A stretch of DNA of 64,000 nucleotides from Saccharothrix carnea (GTDB taxonomy: Bacteria; Actinomycetota; Actinomycetes; Mycobacteriales; Pseudonocardiaceae). The DNA lies in the NCBI RefSeq assembly GCF_003014735.1, contig NZ_PYAX01000009.1, positions 186,001 through 250,000 on the forward strand, read 5' to 3'. This document shows positions 7,395-16,315 of this stretch, piece by piece; the first letter of the stretch is position 1; each line of letters begins with the position of its first letter. The translations under genes and the position numbers were made by a program. The notes under the pieces were generated by a model. It was not told the origin of the DNA and did no database searches. It was given only the letters and a program-made list of their open reading frames with translations.

Positions 7395-9106
7395 TCAACT
7401 ACGACGGCAGGTTGTTCCGGAAGGCGGGCGGTGGCGACGGCACCGTCGCCCAGTACCACCAGGACGGCGACCTGGTGTGGGCCGACTTCACCGGCGGGAA
7501 GGTGCGACGGGGCACGGTCACCGGTGTGTGCTCGCCGGATGGCACGCTGCGGCTGGCGTACACCATGGTGCTCGGCACCGGCGAGGTGATCTCCGGGCAC
7601 ACCGTGAACGTGCCGCAGCAGCGCCCGGACGGGCGGCTGGTGCTGCGCGAGGAGTGGCAGCGCTTCGGCGACCACGCCGCCAGCGGGGTGTCGTACCTCG
7701 AGGAAGTGCCGACGCGGCCATCGGTTTCGGAGCGAACGGGGAGTGTGGGCATGACCGGGTGGGACGGGTTGCGCGACGTGGTCGACGGGCGGCTGAGGCT
7801 GCCCGGCGACGACGGGTTCGAGGAGCGCAGCAGGCCGTTCAACGAACGCTTCCGCGACGTGCGGCCGGCCGCGGTGCTGTCCGTGGCCGGACCGGACGAC
7901 GTCGGCCGGGCGATCGGCTGGGCCAGGGAAGCCGGGGTGCCGGTCGTCGCCCGCGGTGGCGGGCACAGCTACGCGGGCAACTCCGTCAACCGCGGCCTGG
8001 TGCTCGACCTGCAGGACCTCGACGACGTGCACGTGGACCCGTCGACCGCGCTGGTCACCGTGGGCGGCGGCGCGCGGACGCGGAGGATCTACGACGCGCT
8101 GCGCGAGCACGACCTGGTCTTCCCGCTGGGCAACTCCGACGACGTCGGCATCGGCGGCCTGGTGCTCGGCGGCGGCGTCTCGGTGGTGTCCCGCGCGATG
8201 GGGCTCACCTGCGACTCGCTGGTGTCCACCGACCTCGTCCTGGCCGACGGCAGCACGGTGACGTGCAGCGAGACCGAGAACCCGGACCTGTTCTGGGCGT
8301 GCCGGGGCGGTGGCGGCGGCAACTTCGGCGTGAACACCTCGTTCACGTTCCAGGCGCGCCCGGTGCCGGCCGCGTCCACGTGCCTGGTGCTGTGGGACTG
8401 GCCGCACGCGATGGACGTGCTGACCGTGATGCAGGAGGTCATGCGCTTGGCGCCCAACGCCTTCTCCGCCCGCATCGGCGTGAGCCGCGCCGCGGGGCAG
8501 GCCGGCGTCGTGTCGGTGGTCGGGCAGCACCTCGGCCCCGCCGAGGAACTGCGGGAGCTGCTCGCACCCGCGCTGGCCGCGGCACCGCCGTCCCGGGTCG
8601 ACATCGCCGACCGGACCTACTGGGAGGCGGCGGACTACCTGCACCACGAGACCGCGGGCGGCGCGTTCGCGGTGCGCACCCGGTGCACGCCGGAGCCGCT
8701 GTCCGAGGACGGGCTGCGGACCCTGGTGACCGCGGTGGACAAGTGGCCCGGCAGCGCGAACCCGGACGGCGCCGGTGCCGCCCTGTTCACCTGGGGCGGC
8801 GCGATCAACGACGTGCCGGTGACCGAAACCGCGTTCCCGCACCGGGACGTGCTGTTCCTCGTGTCGATGGACACCGCGTGGCTGCCGGACGAGGCGCCCG
8901 AGGTGGTGCGCGGCAACCTCGACTGGTTGCACGACCTGCACCGGGACATGGGCGAGTACGCCACCGGCGCGTCCTACGTGAACTTCACCGACCCGGACCT
9001 CGACGACTGGCGCGCCGCGTACCACGGCCCCAACGCCGACCGGCTGGCGGAGGTCAAGCGCCGCTACGACCCCGACCGGGTCTTCTCCTTCTCCCAGGCG
9101 ATCTGA
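7391..9106 (+). CDS. Berberine-bridge-type FAD oxidase fused to a small N-terminal beta domain
   Basis: A 571-residue protein. Residues 1-110 resemble the small lipocalin-like domain often mis-named N-acetylglutamate synthase (N-Y-D-G-R-L-F, then G-D-L-V-W-A-D-F). From about 130 it is a PCMH/VAO-type FAD oxidase: G-G-G-H-S-Y-A-G near 190 supplies the His that usually binds FAD covalently, and the C-terminal BBE segment Y-N-x-x-R-L-like (P-N-A-D-R-L) ends in R-Y-D-P-D-R-V-F. The loop that carries a Cys in doubly linked members reads S-D-D-V-G-I-G-G-L here, so a single covalent link is expected. An internal ATG at 7751 behind GGGGAG could also start the oxidase alone. It would oxidise an alcohol, amine or hydrazine intermediate. 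Confidence 0.8.
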   Translation: MINYDGRLFRKAGGGDGTVAQYHQDGDLVWADFTGGKVRRGTVTGVCSPDGTLRLAYTMVLGTGEVISGHTVNVPQQRPDGRLVLREEWQRFGDHAASGVSYLEEVPTRPSVSERTGSVGMTGWDGLRDVVDGRLRLPGDDGFEERSRPFNERFRDVRPAAVLSVAGPDDVGRAIGWAREAGVPVVARGGGHSYAGNSVNRGLVLDLQDLDDVHVDPSTALVTVGGGARTRRIYDALREHDLVFPLGNSDDVGIGGLVLGGGVSVVSRAMGLTCDSLVSTDLVLADGSTVTCSETENPDLFWACRGGGGGNFGVNTSFTFQARPVPAASTCLVLWDWPHAMDVLTVMQEVMRLAPNAFSARIGVSRAAGQAGVVSVVGQHLGPAEELRELLAPALAAAPPSRVDIADRTYWEAADYLHHETAGGAFAVRTRCTPEPLSEDGLRTLVTAVDKWPGSANPDGAGAALFTWGGAINDVPVTETAFPHRDVLFLVSMDTAWLPDEAPEVVRGNLDWLHDLHRDMGEYATGASYVNFTDPDLDDWRAAYHGPNADRLAEVKRRYDPDRVFSFSQAI

Positions 9107-9148
9107 CCCGTGCCCCGGCCCACGGCGGCACCGGAAGGTGAGATCACA

Positions 9149-9643
9149 ATGCCACTCGACCTGCGTGGTGTCATGCGGAACTTCGCCACCGGCGTGTGCG
9201 TGGCGACGACCTACAGCGATCGTGCGGAAGGCAGGCGCCACGACGCGGTCACGGTCAACTCGTTGACCTCGGTCTCGCTCGACCCGCCGCTGGTGTCGCT
9301 GGCCCTGCGGCTCGACTCGGCGTTCCTGGCCGACCTGCTGGAGACCAAGAAGTGGGCGGTGTCCATCCTGGACAGCCGGGCCCGCGAGGTCGCCAGGCAG
9401 CTCGCCAGGGACCGGGTCACCCGGGCGCCCGTGGTCGGCGCGCTGCGCGCCACGCCGGGGCACGAGACCGGCGCGCTGGTGCTCAACTCGGCGAGCTGGC
9501 TGGAGTGCGTGCTCTGGGACAGCTTCGACGTGGGCGACCACACTCTCGTCGTCGGCGAGGTCGTCGCGGTCAACGAGCACCAGCACGCGCCCGCCCTGGT
9601 CTTCCTGCACGGCCAGTACCACGCGCTGAACGACCAGCGCTGA
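9149..9643 (+). CDS. Flavin reductase (NAD(P)H:flavin oxidoreductase, HpaC/VlmR-like)
   Basis: A 164-residue single-domain flavin reductase. The N-terminal M-R-N-F-A-T-G-V-C-V-A-T and T-V-N-S-L-T-S-V-S-L-D-P-P-L-V motifs are typical of the family that supplies FADH2 or FMNH2 to two-component monooxygenases. It is the likely partner of the acyl-CoA-dehydrogenase-like oxygenase at 268-1512. I chose the ATG at 9149 behind GAAGGTGAG; a GTG at 9110 would add 13 residues unlike the family. It follows the FAD oxidase by 42 bases in the same operon. Confidence 0.85.
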   Translation: MPLDLRGVMRNFATGVCVATTYSDRAEGRRHDAVTVNSLTSVSLDPPLVSLALRLDSAFLADLLETKKWAVSILDSRAREVARQLARDRVTRAPVVGALRATPGHETGALVLNSASWLECVLWDSFDVGDHTLVVGEVVAVNEHQHAPALVFLHGQYHALNDQR

Positions 9644-9672
9644 GCACAAACCCACGGCGTTACGGAGGAAGT

Positions 9673-11229
9673 GTGCGACCTACCCGTACGGACCCGACCA
9701 CGCGGGCCGGCGAGGCCCCGGTCATCAGCTACCACGGCACCGAGCCGGAGAACGCGCTGATCCCCGGCCACACCACCGAGTCCGGTGGCGTCAAGGTGAT
9801 CGCGGCCCTGTTCCGGGGCCTGGTCTCCTACGACGCGGTGGACGCCCACCCGAGGAACGCGGTCGCCGAGTCGATCGAGACCGCGGACTCCGCGGAGTTC
9901 ACCATCCGGCTCAAGCCGGGCTGGACGTTCCACGACGGCACGCCGGTCACCGCGAGCAGCTTCGTCGACGCGTGGAACTTCACCGCGCACGGACCGAACA
10001 AGATGCAGGCGGCCAGCTTCCTGTCGCACATCGAGGGCTTCGAGGAGGTCAACGCGCCCGAGTCGAAGATCGCCGAGCTGTCCGGCCTGAAGGTGGTCGA
10101 CGACCTGACCTTCGTGGTGAGGCTGTCGGCGCCGTTCTCCGAGTTCCCCGTCACGCTCGGGTGCAGCGCGTTCTTCCCGCTGCCCAAGGCGTTCTTCGAG
10201 GACCGGGAGGCCTACGAGGCGCACCCGATCGGCAACGGCGCGTTCCGCTTCGTGTCCCGTGAGCGGGAGAAGTACATCCTGCTCGAGCGCTACGAGGGCT
10301 ACGCCGGCGACGACAAGCCCCACATCGGCGGGGTCGAGTTCCGGGTCTACCGCGACCTGGGCGACGCCTACCACGACGTGATGGCCGACAAGCTCGACTA
10401 CCTCGACGTCACCCCGTACTGGGCGCTGGAGGGCAACCGGTACCAGCGCGACCTGCCCGGCCGCACCCACGACCGGACCTACCTCGGCATCCAGACCGTG
10501 TCGTTCCCGCTGTACGACTCGCGCTACGCCGACCGGCGGGTGCGGCAGGCGATCTCCATGTCGATCGACCGGGTCAAGCTGATCGACCGCATCTTCCAGG
10601 GCCACCAGGTGCCCGCGGACGGCCTGGTACCGCCCGCCGTGTCCGGCCGCGCCGAGAACCAGGGCGGCGAGCTGTGCGGCTACCACCCCCAGCGGGCCAA
10701 GGAGCTGTTCGACGAGACCGGGTTCGAGGGCGAGATCGAGCTGACGTCCAACGTCGACTCGCCGAACCAGCCCTGGATGGAGGAGATCTGCGCGTCGGTC
10801 ACCGAGGCGCTCGGCGTGCCGTGCCGCTTCGTGCCGATCCCGACGATGGGCGAGTTCCGCCGCAAGCTCAACGCCCAGGAGGTCACCGCGCTGTTCCGCT
10901 CCGGCTGGATCGCGGACTACCCGTCGATCGAGAACTTCCTCACCCCGATGTACCGGACCGGCGCCTCGGACAACGTGGGCAAGTACAGCAACCCCGAGGT
11001 CGACGCCCTGCTGTCCGCCGCGGACCGCAGCCCCGACCGCGAGCAGGCGTGGGCGCGGTACCAGCAGGCGGAGCGGATGATCCTGGAGGACATGCCGACC
11101 ATCCCGGTCTGGTACCAGAGCACGCTCTCGGCCTGGTCGACGCGCCTGCGCGACGTCCAACCCAACCCGTTCCGCGAACTCGACCTCTACAGCGTCACCG
11201 TCGCCGAACCGGACGAATCCCCGGCCTGA
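9673..11229 (+). CDS. Family-5 (peptide/nickel type) solute-binding protein without a signal peptide
   Basis: A 518-residue homologue of OppA/DppA-type ABC solute-binding proteins: an early A-L-F-R-G-L-V-S-Y-D segment, the F-T-I-R-L-K-P-G-W-T-F-H-D-G-T-P-V-T signature near residues 76-93 and V-R-Q-A-I-S-M-S-I-D-R near 290. The chosen GTG at 9673 follows GGAGG at 9664-9668. The N-terminus is R-P-T-R-T-D-P-T-T-R, polar, with no hydrophobic stretch and no lipobox Cys, and no ABC permease or ATPase is nearby. An internal, cytoplasmic role in the cluster (binding or even modifying a peptide-like intermediate) is therefore possible. Alternatively export uses another signal or the start is misjudged, but upstream in-frame codons overlap the flavin reductase gene. 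Confidence 0.8.
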   Translation: MRPTRTDPTTRAGEAPVISYHGTEPENALIPGHTTESGGVKVIAALFRGLVSYDAVDAHPRNAVAESIETADSAEFTIRLKPGWTFHDGTPVTASSFVDAWNFTAHGPNKMQAASFLSHIEGFEEVNAPESKIAELSGLKVVDDLTFVVRLSAPFSEFPVTLGCSAFFPLPKAFFEDREAYEAHPIGNGAFRFVSREREKYILLERYEGYAGDDKPHIGGVEFRVYRDLGDAYHDVMADKLDYLDVTPYWALEGNRYQRDLPGRTHDRTYLGIQTVSFPLYDSRYADRRVRQAISMSIDRVKLIDRIFQGHQVPADGLVPPAVSGRAENQGGELCGYHPQRAKELFDETGFEGEIELTSNVDSPNQPWMEEICASVTEALGVPCRFVPIPTMGEFRRKLNAQEVTALFRSGWIADYPSIENFLTPMYRTGASDNVGKYSNPEVDALLSAADRSPDREQAWARYQQAERMILEDMPTIPVWYQSTLSAWSTRLRDVQPNPFRELDLYSVTVAEPDESPA

Positions 11230-11250
11230 TGCCCCCTCAGGTCGCCCCCG

Positions 11251-11291
11251 GCGGTCCGGCGCCGGTCCCCAGCGGACCGGCGCCGGACCGC
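11251..11291 (+). terminator. Hairpin terminator closing the N-N cluster
   Basis: An 18-bp perfect stem (11251-11268 with 11274-11291) with a 5-base loop lies 21 bases after the solute-binding protein stop. No T-tract follows, as is common in actinomycetes. Confidence 0.65.
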
Positions 11292-11477
11292 TGTCGCGTG
11301 GCGCGTGCCCTTCCGAGGAGTCAGACGGTCCGTGGTCGCCATCGAGCGCGGGGCCGAACGGCGCTGGTGCGCGTGCGGCCGCGACGCCCCGGACCACACC
11401 GGGCCCGGAGGCCCTCCCTCATCCCGACATCATCCGACCACGTGTCGGACCGCCCACGACCTCCTGGGGCAGTACAC

Positions 11478-12452
11478 CTAGCCGGCCGACCGGAACGTGG
11501 TCCGGTAGGCGCTGGGCGCCACGCCGAGGGTCGCGCCCATCTGCTGCCGCAACGTCGCGCCGGTGCCGAAGCCCGAGTGGCGGGCCACCTGGTCGATGGG
11601 CAGGTCGGTGGTCTCCAGCAGGTGCCGGGCGCGTTCGACGCGCTGCTGGGTGACCCACTTGGCCGGGCTCAGCCCGGTCTCCTCGCGGAACCGCCGGGTG
11701 AACGTGCGCACGCTCATCCGGGCGTGCGCGGCCATCGCGTGCAGGTCCAGCGGCTCGTGCAGGTGCTCCAGCGCCCACGCCCGGACCCCGGCGATGAAGG
11801 TGTCGGACACCTCCGGGACCGGCTGCACGATGAACTGCGACTGGCCGCCGGGCCGCCAGGGCGGCACGACGCACCGGCGGGCGGCCATGTTGGCCACCTC
11901 GCTGCCGTGGTCGCCCCGCACGATGTGCAGGCACAGGTCCACGCCCGCGCCGACGCCGGCCGAGGTGAGCACGCGCCCCTCGTCCACGAACAGCACCCCC
12001 GGGTCGAGGTCGACCTGGGGGAACAGCCGGCGGAACGTCTCGGCGTGCGCCCAGTGGGTGGTGGCGCGGCGACCGTCCAGCAGACCGGCCGCTGCCAGCA
12101 CGAACGCGCCCGTGCAGATCGACACGACCCGCGCGCCCCAGTGGGCCGCCGTGCGCAGGGCGTCCCGCACCTGCTTGTCGAGCGTGCCGTCGGTCAGCGG
12201 CTGCGCGCCGTAGTACACCCCGGCGACAATGATCGTGTCGGCCTCGGCCAGCAGCTCCAGGCCGTGCTCGGGGATGATGGTGAACCCCGCCGCGCTGCGC
12301 ACCGGCCGGGCGCCGGGTGTGCAGATCCGGACCTGGTAGAGCCGCTGGTCGTCCCGGTCGCGGGCGGCGTTGAAGACCTGCGTCGGGGTGCCGAGGTCGA
12401 ACGCGACGACCTCGTCCAGCGCGAGCACGGCCACCTGGTGGGGTCGGGTCAT
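11478..12452 (-). CDS. GlxA-type AraC-family regulator with DJ-1/PfpI domain
   Basis: A 324-residue regulator. Residues 5-170 form a DJ-1/PfpI (class I amidotransferase-like) sensor domain beginning V-A-V-L-A-L-D-E-V-V-A-F-D-L-G. Residues about 215-320 hold two AraC helix-turn-helix motifs, including M-S-V-R-T-F-T-R-R-F-R and the second helix ending A-P-S-A-Y-R. The start is the ATG at 12452, which fits the first beta strand. It is divergent from the MFS gene at 12524, with 71 bases between the starts, and likely regulates it. It also lies just past the N-N cluster, but convergently, behind a terminator, so control of that cluster is only possible. Confidence 0.88.
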   Translation of the reverse strand: MTRPHQVAVLALDEVVAFDLGTPTQVFNAARDRDDQRLYQVRICTPGARPVRSAAGFTIIPEHGLELLAEADTIIVAGVYYGAQPLTDGTLDKQVRDALRTAAHWGARVVSICTGAFVLAAAGLLDGRRATTHWAHAETFRRLFPQVDLDPGVLFVDEGRVLTSAGVGAGVDLCLHIVRGDHGSEVANMAARRCVVPPWRPGGQSQFIVQPVPEVSDTFIAGVRAWALEHLHEPLDLHAMAAHARMSVRTFTRRFREETGLSPAKWVTQQRVERARHLLETTDLPIDQVARHSGFGTGATLRQQMGATLGVAPSAYRTTFRSAG

Positions 12453-12523
12453 GGCCCGATTCTTGCACAGGATGGCCTTCAAGCCACTTTCCGAAACGGC
12501 CGCGGATCGAGCACTCTTGCCCC

Positions 12524-13795
12524 GTGATTCGCAACAAGCATCTCTGGCCCTGGATGATCGCGGGCATCGGGTTCGTCGCACTCGTCGGCGCGGCTGGGTT
12601 CCGCGCCACCCCGGGTGCGCTGGTGGAGCCGCTCCAGAGGGAGTTCGGCTGGTCCACCGGGACGATCGGCTTCGCCATGTCGGTCAACCTCGCCCTGTAC
12701 GGCATCACCGCCCCGTTCGCCGCCGCCCTGATGGAGCGCTTCGGCGTGCGCCGGGTGACCGCCGGCGCGATGGCGCTGATCGCGCTGGGCAGCGGGTTGA
12801 CCATCTTCATGTCGTCGGCGTGGCAGCTCGTGCTCCTCTGGGGCGTGATGGTGGGCCTCGGTGCCGGTTCGATCTCGCTCGGGTTCGTGGCGACCATCGG
12901 CACGCGCTGGTTCGTCAAGCGCCAGGGCCTGGTCACCGGCCTGCTCTCGGCCGGTGGCGCCACGGGTTCGCTGATCTTCCTGCCGCTGGTGGCGTCGCTG
13001 AGCGAGTCCGACGGCGGGTGGCGCACCGCCGCGATCGTGGTGGCCGTGGTCGCGTTCGCGACCGTGCCGATGGTGCTGCTGTTCTTCCGCGAGCACCCCG
13101 CCGACGTGAACATCCCGCCGTACGGCGCGGACGAGATCGTGCCGGCCCCGCCCGCGACCGGCAACGCCGCGCGGCTCGCCCTCGACGGCCTGAAGAACGC
13201 CGCCCGCACCAAGCCGTTCTGGTTCCTCGCGCTCGGCTTCGCCATCTGCGGTGCCACCACCAACGGCCTGGTCGCCACCCACTTCATCCCGGCCGCGCAC
13301 GACCACGGCATGCCGAGCGTCACCGCGGCCGGCCTGCTGGCCCTGATCGGCGTGTTCGACCTGATCGGCACGATCCTGTCCGGCTGGCTCACCGACCGCT
13401 TCGACTCGCGCATCCTGCTGGCTGTCTACTACGTGCTGCGCGGCGCGTCGCTGCTGGTCCTGCCCTCGCTGTTCGGCGAGTCGATCACCGGCCCGATGAT
13501 CATCTTCGTGATCTTCTACGGCATGGACTTCATCGCCACCGTGCCGCCGACCGTGGCCCTGTGCCGCGAGCACTTCGGCATGTCGGCGCCGATCGTCTTC
13601 GGCTGGGTCTTCGCCTCGCACCAGATCGGTGCCGCCATCGCCTCCACCGCGGCCGGCATCACCCGCGACAGCTTCGGCGACTACGCGCCCGCCTGGTACG
13701 TCGCCGGCTTCCTCAGCATCGGCGCGGCCGTGCTGTCGATCACCATCAGCCGCGCCAAGGCCAAACCGCTCACCGACGCCCCTGTGGCCGCCTGA
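12524..13795 (+). CDS. MFS transporter (oxalate/formate-antiporter-like)
   Basis: A 423-residue membrane protein with about 12 hydrophobic segments, starting from a GTG. The loop after TM2 carries an M-E-R-F-G-V-R-R-V MFS-like signature, and the C-half repeats it as T-D-R-F-D-S-R. The overall pattern fits the monocarboxylate/oxalate-formate branch of the major facilitator superfamily. Substrate cannot be told from sequence. It shares its promoter region with the GlxA-type regulator and ends in front of a 16-bp hairpin terminator. Confidence 0.85.
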   Translation: MIRNKHLWPWMIAGIGFVALVGAAGFRATPGALVEPLQREFGWSTGTIGFAMSVNLALYGITAPFAAALMERFGVRRVTAGAMALIALGSGLTIFMSSAWQLVLLWGVMVGLGAGSISLGFVATIGTRWFVKRQGLVTGLLSAGGATGSLIFLPLVASLSESDGGWRTAAIVVAVVAFATVPMVLLFFREHPADVNIPPYGADEIVPAPPATGNAARLALDGLKNAARTKPFWFLALGFAICGATTNGLVATHFIPAAHDHGMPSVTAAGLLALIGVFDLIGTILSGWLTDRFDSRILLAVYYVLRGASLLVLPSLFGESITGPMIIFVIFYGMDFIATVPPTVALCREHFGMSAPIVFGWVFASHQIGAAIASTAAGITRDSFGDYAPAWYVAGFLSIGAAVLSITISRAKAKPLTDAPVAA

Positions 13796-13814
13796 CCACC
13801 TCTCCACCCCTCAA

Positions 13815-13851
13815 GAAGTGGCGCCCCCGGACTTTCCGGGGGCGCCACTTC
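13815..13851. terminator. Bidirectional hairpin terminator
   Basis: A 16-bp perfect stem (13815-13830 with 13836-13851) and 5-base loop lie between the convergent MFS and propeller-like genes. Confidence 0.75.
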
Positions 13852-13913
13852 GGCGTTTCCGGTCAAGCCGTCGCCGGGCCGCGGGGTGACGCGGCGACCC
13901 CGGAAGCGGCGCC

Positions 13914-15119
13914 TCAGCGGACGAGGCGGACCAAGGTGCGCCGGTTGGGATCGACCGCGAACAGGATGGCGTTGCGGCGCGGGTCGGTGGCGACCAGCAC
14001 CTCCGACAGCGCGGCCGGGATGAGGGCGATCGAGGTCCACGGTGTCCAGGTGGTCCCGGTCCAGGACTTCTGGTAAGTGCTCGCGTTGCGGTTCATGAAC
14101 AGGTCGAGCCGGTTCGCCGCCGGCGAGGTCGCCGTGATGGCGCCCATGCCGTCCGGCGTGCCCAACGCGACGGGCTGTTCGACGGTGTCCCAGTGGTTGA
14201 CGTAGTCACCCGAGGTCGCCCACCAGTGGCAGCCCCGGTCGTAGCCGTTCGAGACGAACAGGTCGGACCGGCCCGGTCCCCAGGAGGTCGCGGTGGGCGG
14301 GTTGACCCGGTTGGGCTCGACGATGCCGCAGCCCAAGGTGGCCCACTGCCAGCCGTCGGCGGTGAAGATGAGCTGCTCGATGCGCTGGCTGTGTCGGCCG
14401 TCGGGTCGTTGGGAGAGGTCGAGGGTGACGAACGCGCTGACGTGGTTGGGGCCGTTGGGGGTCAGCGCCGCCGGCGGGGTCCGGGGGCTCAGCGGGTAGA
14501 GGGCCTCGGGCAGGTGCTCGGGACCGGACCAGGCTTGGCCGGTGTTGCGCCAGAAGTGCTTGAGCCTCCCGTCGACGCCCTGGGCGAAGACGTCCAGGCG
14601 CGTGGCGTCCCAGGAGGTGACGGCCGGACGGAGTTCGCGCAGCCCGACGCCGCCCACCGGGGAGGGTCCGCTGAACGCACCGCCCGCGCTCGCCGACCAG
14701 TGGACCAGGCCGCAGCCGCCAGTCCGGCAGCCGATGGCCAGCACGTCGAGGCTTCCGGTCTCACGGCTGATGACGACGCCGGTGCCGATCGAGACCGCGG
14801 ACAACGTCAAGGTCGGGCTGGACATCGGCAGCAGGTCCCAGCCGGACAACGCGCCTTGGGTCCAGTAGCGGGCCAGGCGGAAGTTCGTCGTGCTGACCAC
14901 GACGTCGTAGCGGCCCGGGACCGGTGACGACGCCGACGGGCTGCCGACGACGTTGCTCGCGACCTCCTGCCAAGCGACCTCCTGCCCGGTGACGTCGGCG
15001 CGTGCGACGGCCGGAACCGCGGTCAGGTGGGCTGCCAGCAAGAGCACCGCAGCGGTCACGACGCGCCGCCGTGAGCGTCGAGCGTGGAGGACGGGCAAGG
15101 CTCGGGTACGACGTCTCAT
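13914..15119 (-). CDS. Secreted beta-propeller-like protein (lectin-like repeats)
   Basis: A 401-residue secreted protein. The N-terminus has an arginine-rich stretch followed by a hydrophobic core (V-V-T-A-A-V-L-L-L-A-A) and an A-V-A-R-A-D cleavage region, a Sec-type signal. The mature part is made of repeated units of about 45-50 residues with the pattern 'R-x-D-L/V-F-x-x-G-x-D/N-x-x-x-x-x-x-W', for example D-V-F-A-Q-G-V-D-G, D-L-F-V-S-N-G-Y-D and D-L-F-M-N-R-N. This resembles PLL-like or fucolectin-type propeller lectins common in secreted actinomycete proteins. The ligand is unknown. ATG at 15119 is used; a GTG at 15128 would add three residues. Confidence 0.65.
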   Translation of the reverse strand: MRRRTRALPVLHARRSRRRVVTAAVLLLAAHLTAVPAVARADVTGQEVAWQEVASNVVGSPSASSPVPGRYDVVVSTTNFRLARYWTQGALSGWDLLPMSSPTLTLSAVSIGTGVVISRETGSLDVLAIGCRTGGCGLVHWSASAGGAFSGPSPVGGVGLRELRPAVTSWDATRLDVFAQGVDGRLKHFWRNTGQAWSGPEHLPEALYPLSPRTPPAALTPNGPNHVSAFVTLDLSQRPDGRHSQRIEQLIFTADGWQWATLGCGIVEPNRVNPPTATSWGPGRSDLFVSNGYDRGCHWWATSGDYVNHWDTVEQPVALGTPDGMGAITATSPAANRLDLFMNRNASTYQKSWTGTTWTPWTSIALIPAALSEVLVATDPRRNAILFAVDPNRRTLVRLVR

Positions 15120-15505
15120 CCTGGACACCTCGCGTCACACTCTGGAAGGGGGGCGCCGCTCACGATGGCGCAGCCGGAGTCGGCCCGGGTCCGGCTGCGG
15201 GCGGAATCCAGCCGGACAGCGCAACGACTCGACCCGGAAGCGTGACATCGAGGCGCCGGCAGCTTGGGCGTGCCCGCACCGAACCCGCCGATTCGAGGGC
15301 GGACTCGGGCACACCTGACGGTCAGTTCGGGCAGCAGTGGTCCCCGATGGCTGACCCGGGAACGTCGCCGGATGAACACTCGTGGTGGCTGACGACAAGA
15401 CCGAACGGGAGTACCCATGGCCACCGTCGCAAGTGGAGTGAGCCTGAACAGTGGTGGCCGGGGCTTGACCACATACCGGCTCAGGACTTCCAGGTGAAGG
15501 CATTG
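15120..15505. other. Intergenic region between divergent secreted-protein and redox operons
   Basis: This 386-base gap holds no convincing gene. It must carry the promoters for the propeller-like gene (leftward) and the ten-gene redox/conservon operon (rightward). I could not single out -10/-35 boxes with confidence. The ribosome site AGGTGAAGG at 15492-15500 serves the next gene. Confidence 0.5.
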
Positions 15506-16315
15506 ATGAGCGTTTTCTCGCGTAGTACGGGTCGTACGCGCGCCGGGCGATCGCTGTCCGTCCGGCTGGCGCTCGTCCTGGCCGTCACCGGGACGGTCGG
15601 GGCGTGCGGTGTCTCGGCGACCAGCGGCTGGCACGACGGCGACCCGCCGGGACAAGAGCTCCGGAACGACACGACCATCGACTCGCCGCACGGTCCGCTG
15701 TACCCGGCGGACGTGAAGATGCTCGTCGCGGTCGCGCAAGCCGGTCTGTGGGAGGCGCCCGCGAGCGAGGACGTCGCCCGCCGGAGCACCAACCCGAAGG
15801 TGCGGGCGGTGGCGGCGCGGCTCGCCGAAGAGCACCACGTGCTCCACCAGACCAACATCGACGCCGCGGACCGCTTGCAGGTGCAGTTGCCGCAGGCACC
15901 GACCCCGCAGCAGCAGGGCTGGCGGGACGAGATCCGGGCGGCGAGCGGTGACGAGCTCGACCGGATCTACGTCAACCTGACGAGGGCCGCGCACGGGTCG
16001 GTCTACATGGCCATCGCCGCGGTGCGGTCCACGACGGAGAACGACGTCGTCCGCTCCGCCGCCGCGATCGCCGAGGACTACGTGTCGCGGCACATGTCCC
16101 TGCTGGAGAGCACGGGACTGGCGACGTCCGACGCGCTGGCGGTGCACTCCGGCACCGACGCGCGGTACCAGGCCCTGCCCGCGCCGGTGGACTTCGTCCT
16201 CGGCATCGCCCTGCTGGTGACCGCGGGCTTCGGGACGTTGCTCGTGGTCCGGCTCGGCTCGCGGATGCGGCCCGAAGAGGCCGCCGAGGAAGAGGAGGCG
16301 GGGGCGTGGACGTGA
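15506..16315 (+). CDS. DUF4142-family lipoprotein with C-terminal membrane helix
   Basis: A 269-residue protein. After a basic start it has a hydrophobic segment ending V-G-A-C, a plausible lipobox, so it is probably a lipoprotein. Residues about 60-220 match the DUF4142 helical ferritin-like fold (E-D-V-A-R-R-S-T-N-P-K-V-R-A-V-A, and E-E-H-H-V-L-H). A C-terminal hydrophobic helix (near 230-250) is followed by an acidic tail. The ATG at 15506 follows AGGTGAAGG. It overlaps the next start by 10 bases and opens the redox/conservon operon. The biochemical role of DUF4142 is not established. Confidence 0.7.
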   Translation: MSVFSRSTGRTRAGRSLSVRLALVLAVTGTVGACGVSATSGWHDGDPPGQELRNDTTIDSPHGPLYPADVKMLVAVAQAGLWEAPASEDVARRSTNPKVRAVAARLAEEHHVLHQTNIDAADRLQVQLPQAPTPQQQGWRDEIRAASGDELDRIYVNLTRAAHGSVYMAIAAVRSTTENDVVRSAAAIAEDYVSRHMSLLESTGLATSDALAVHSGTDARYQALPAPVDFVLGIALLVTAGFGTLLVVRLGSRMRPEEAAEEEEAGAWT

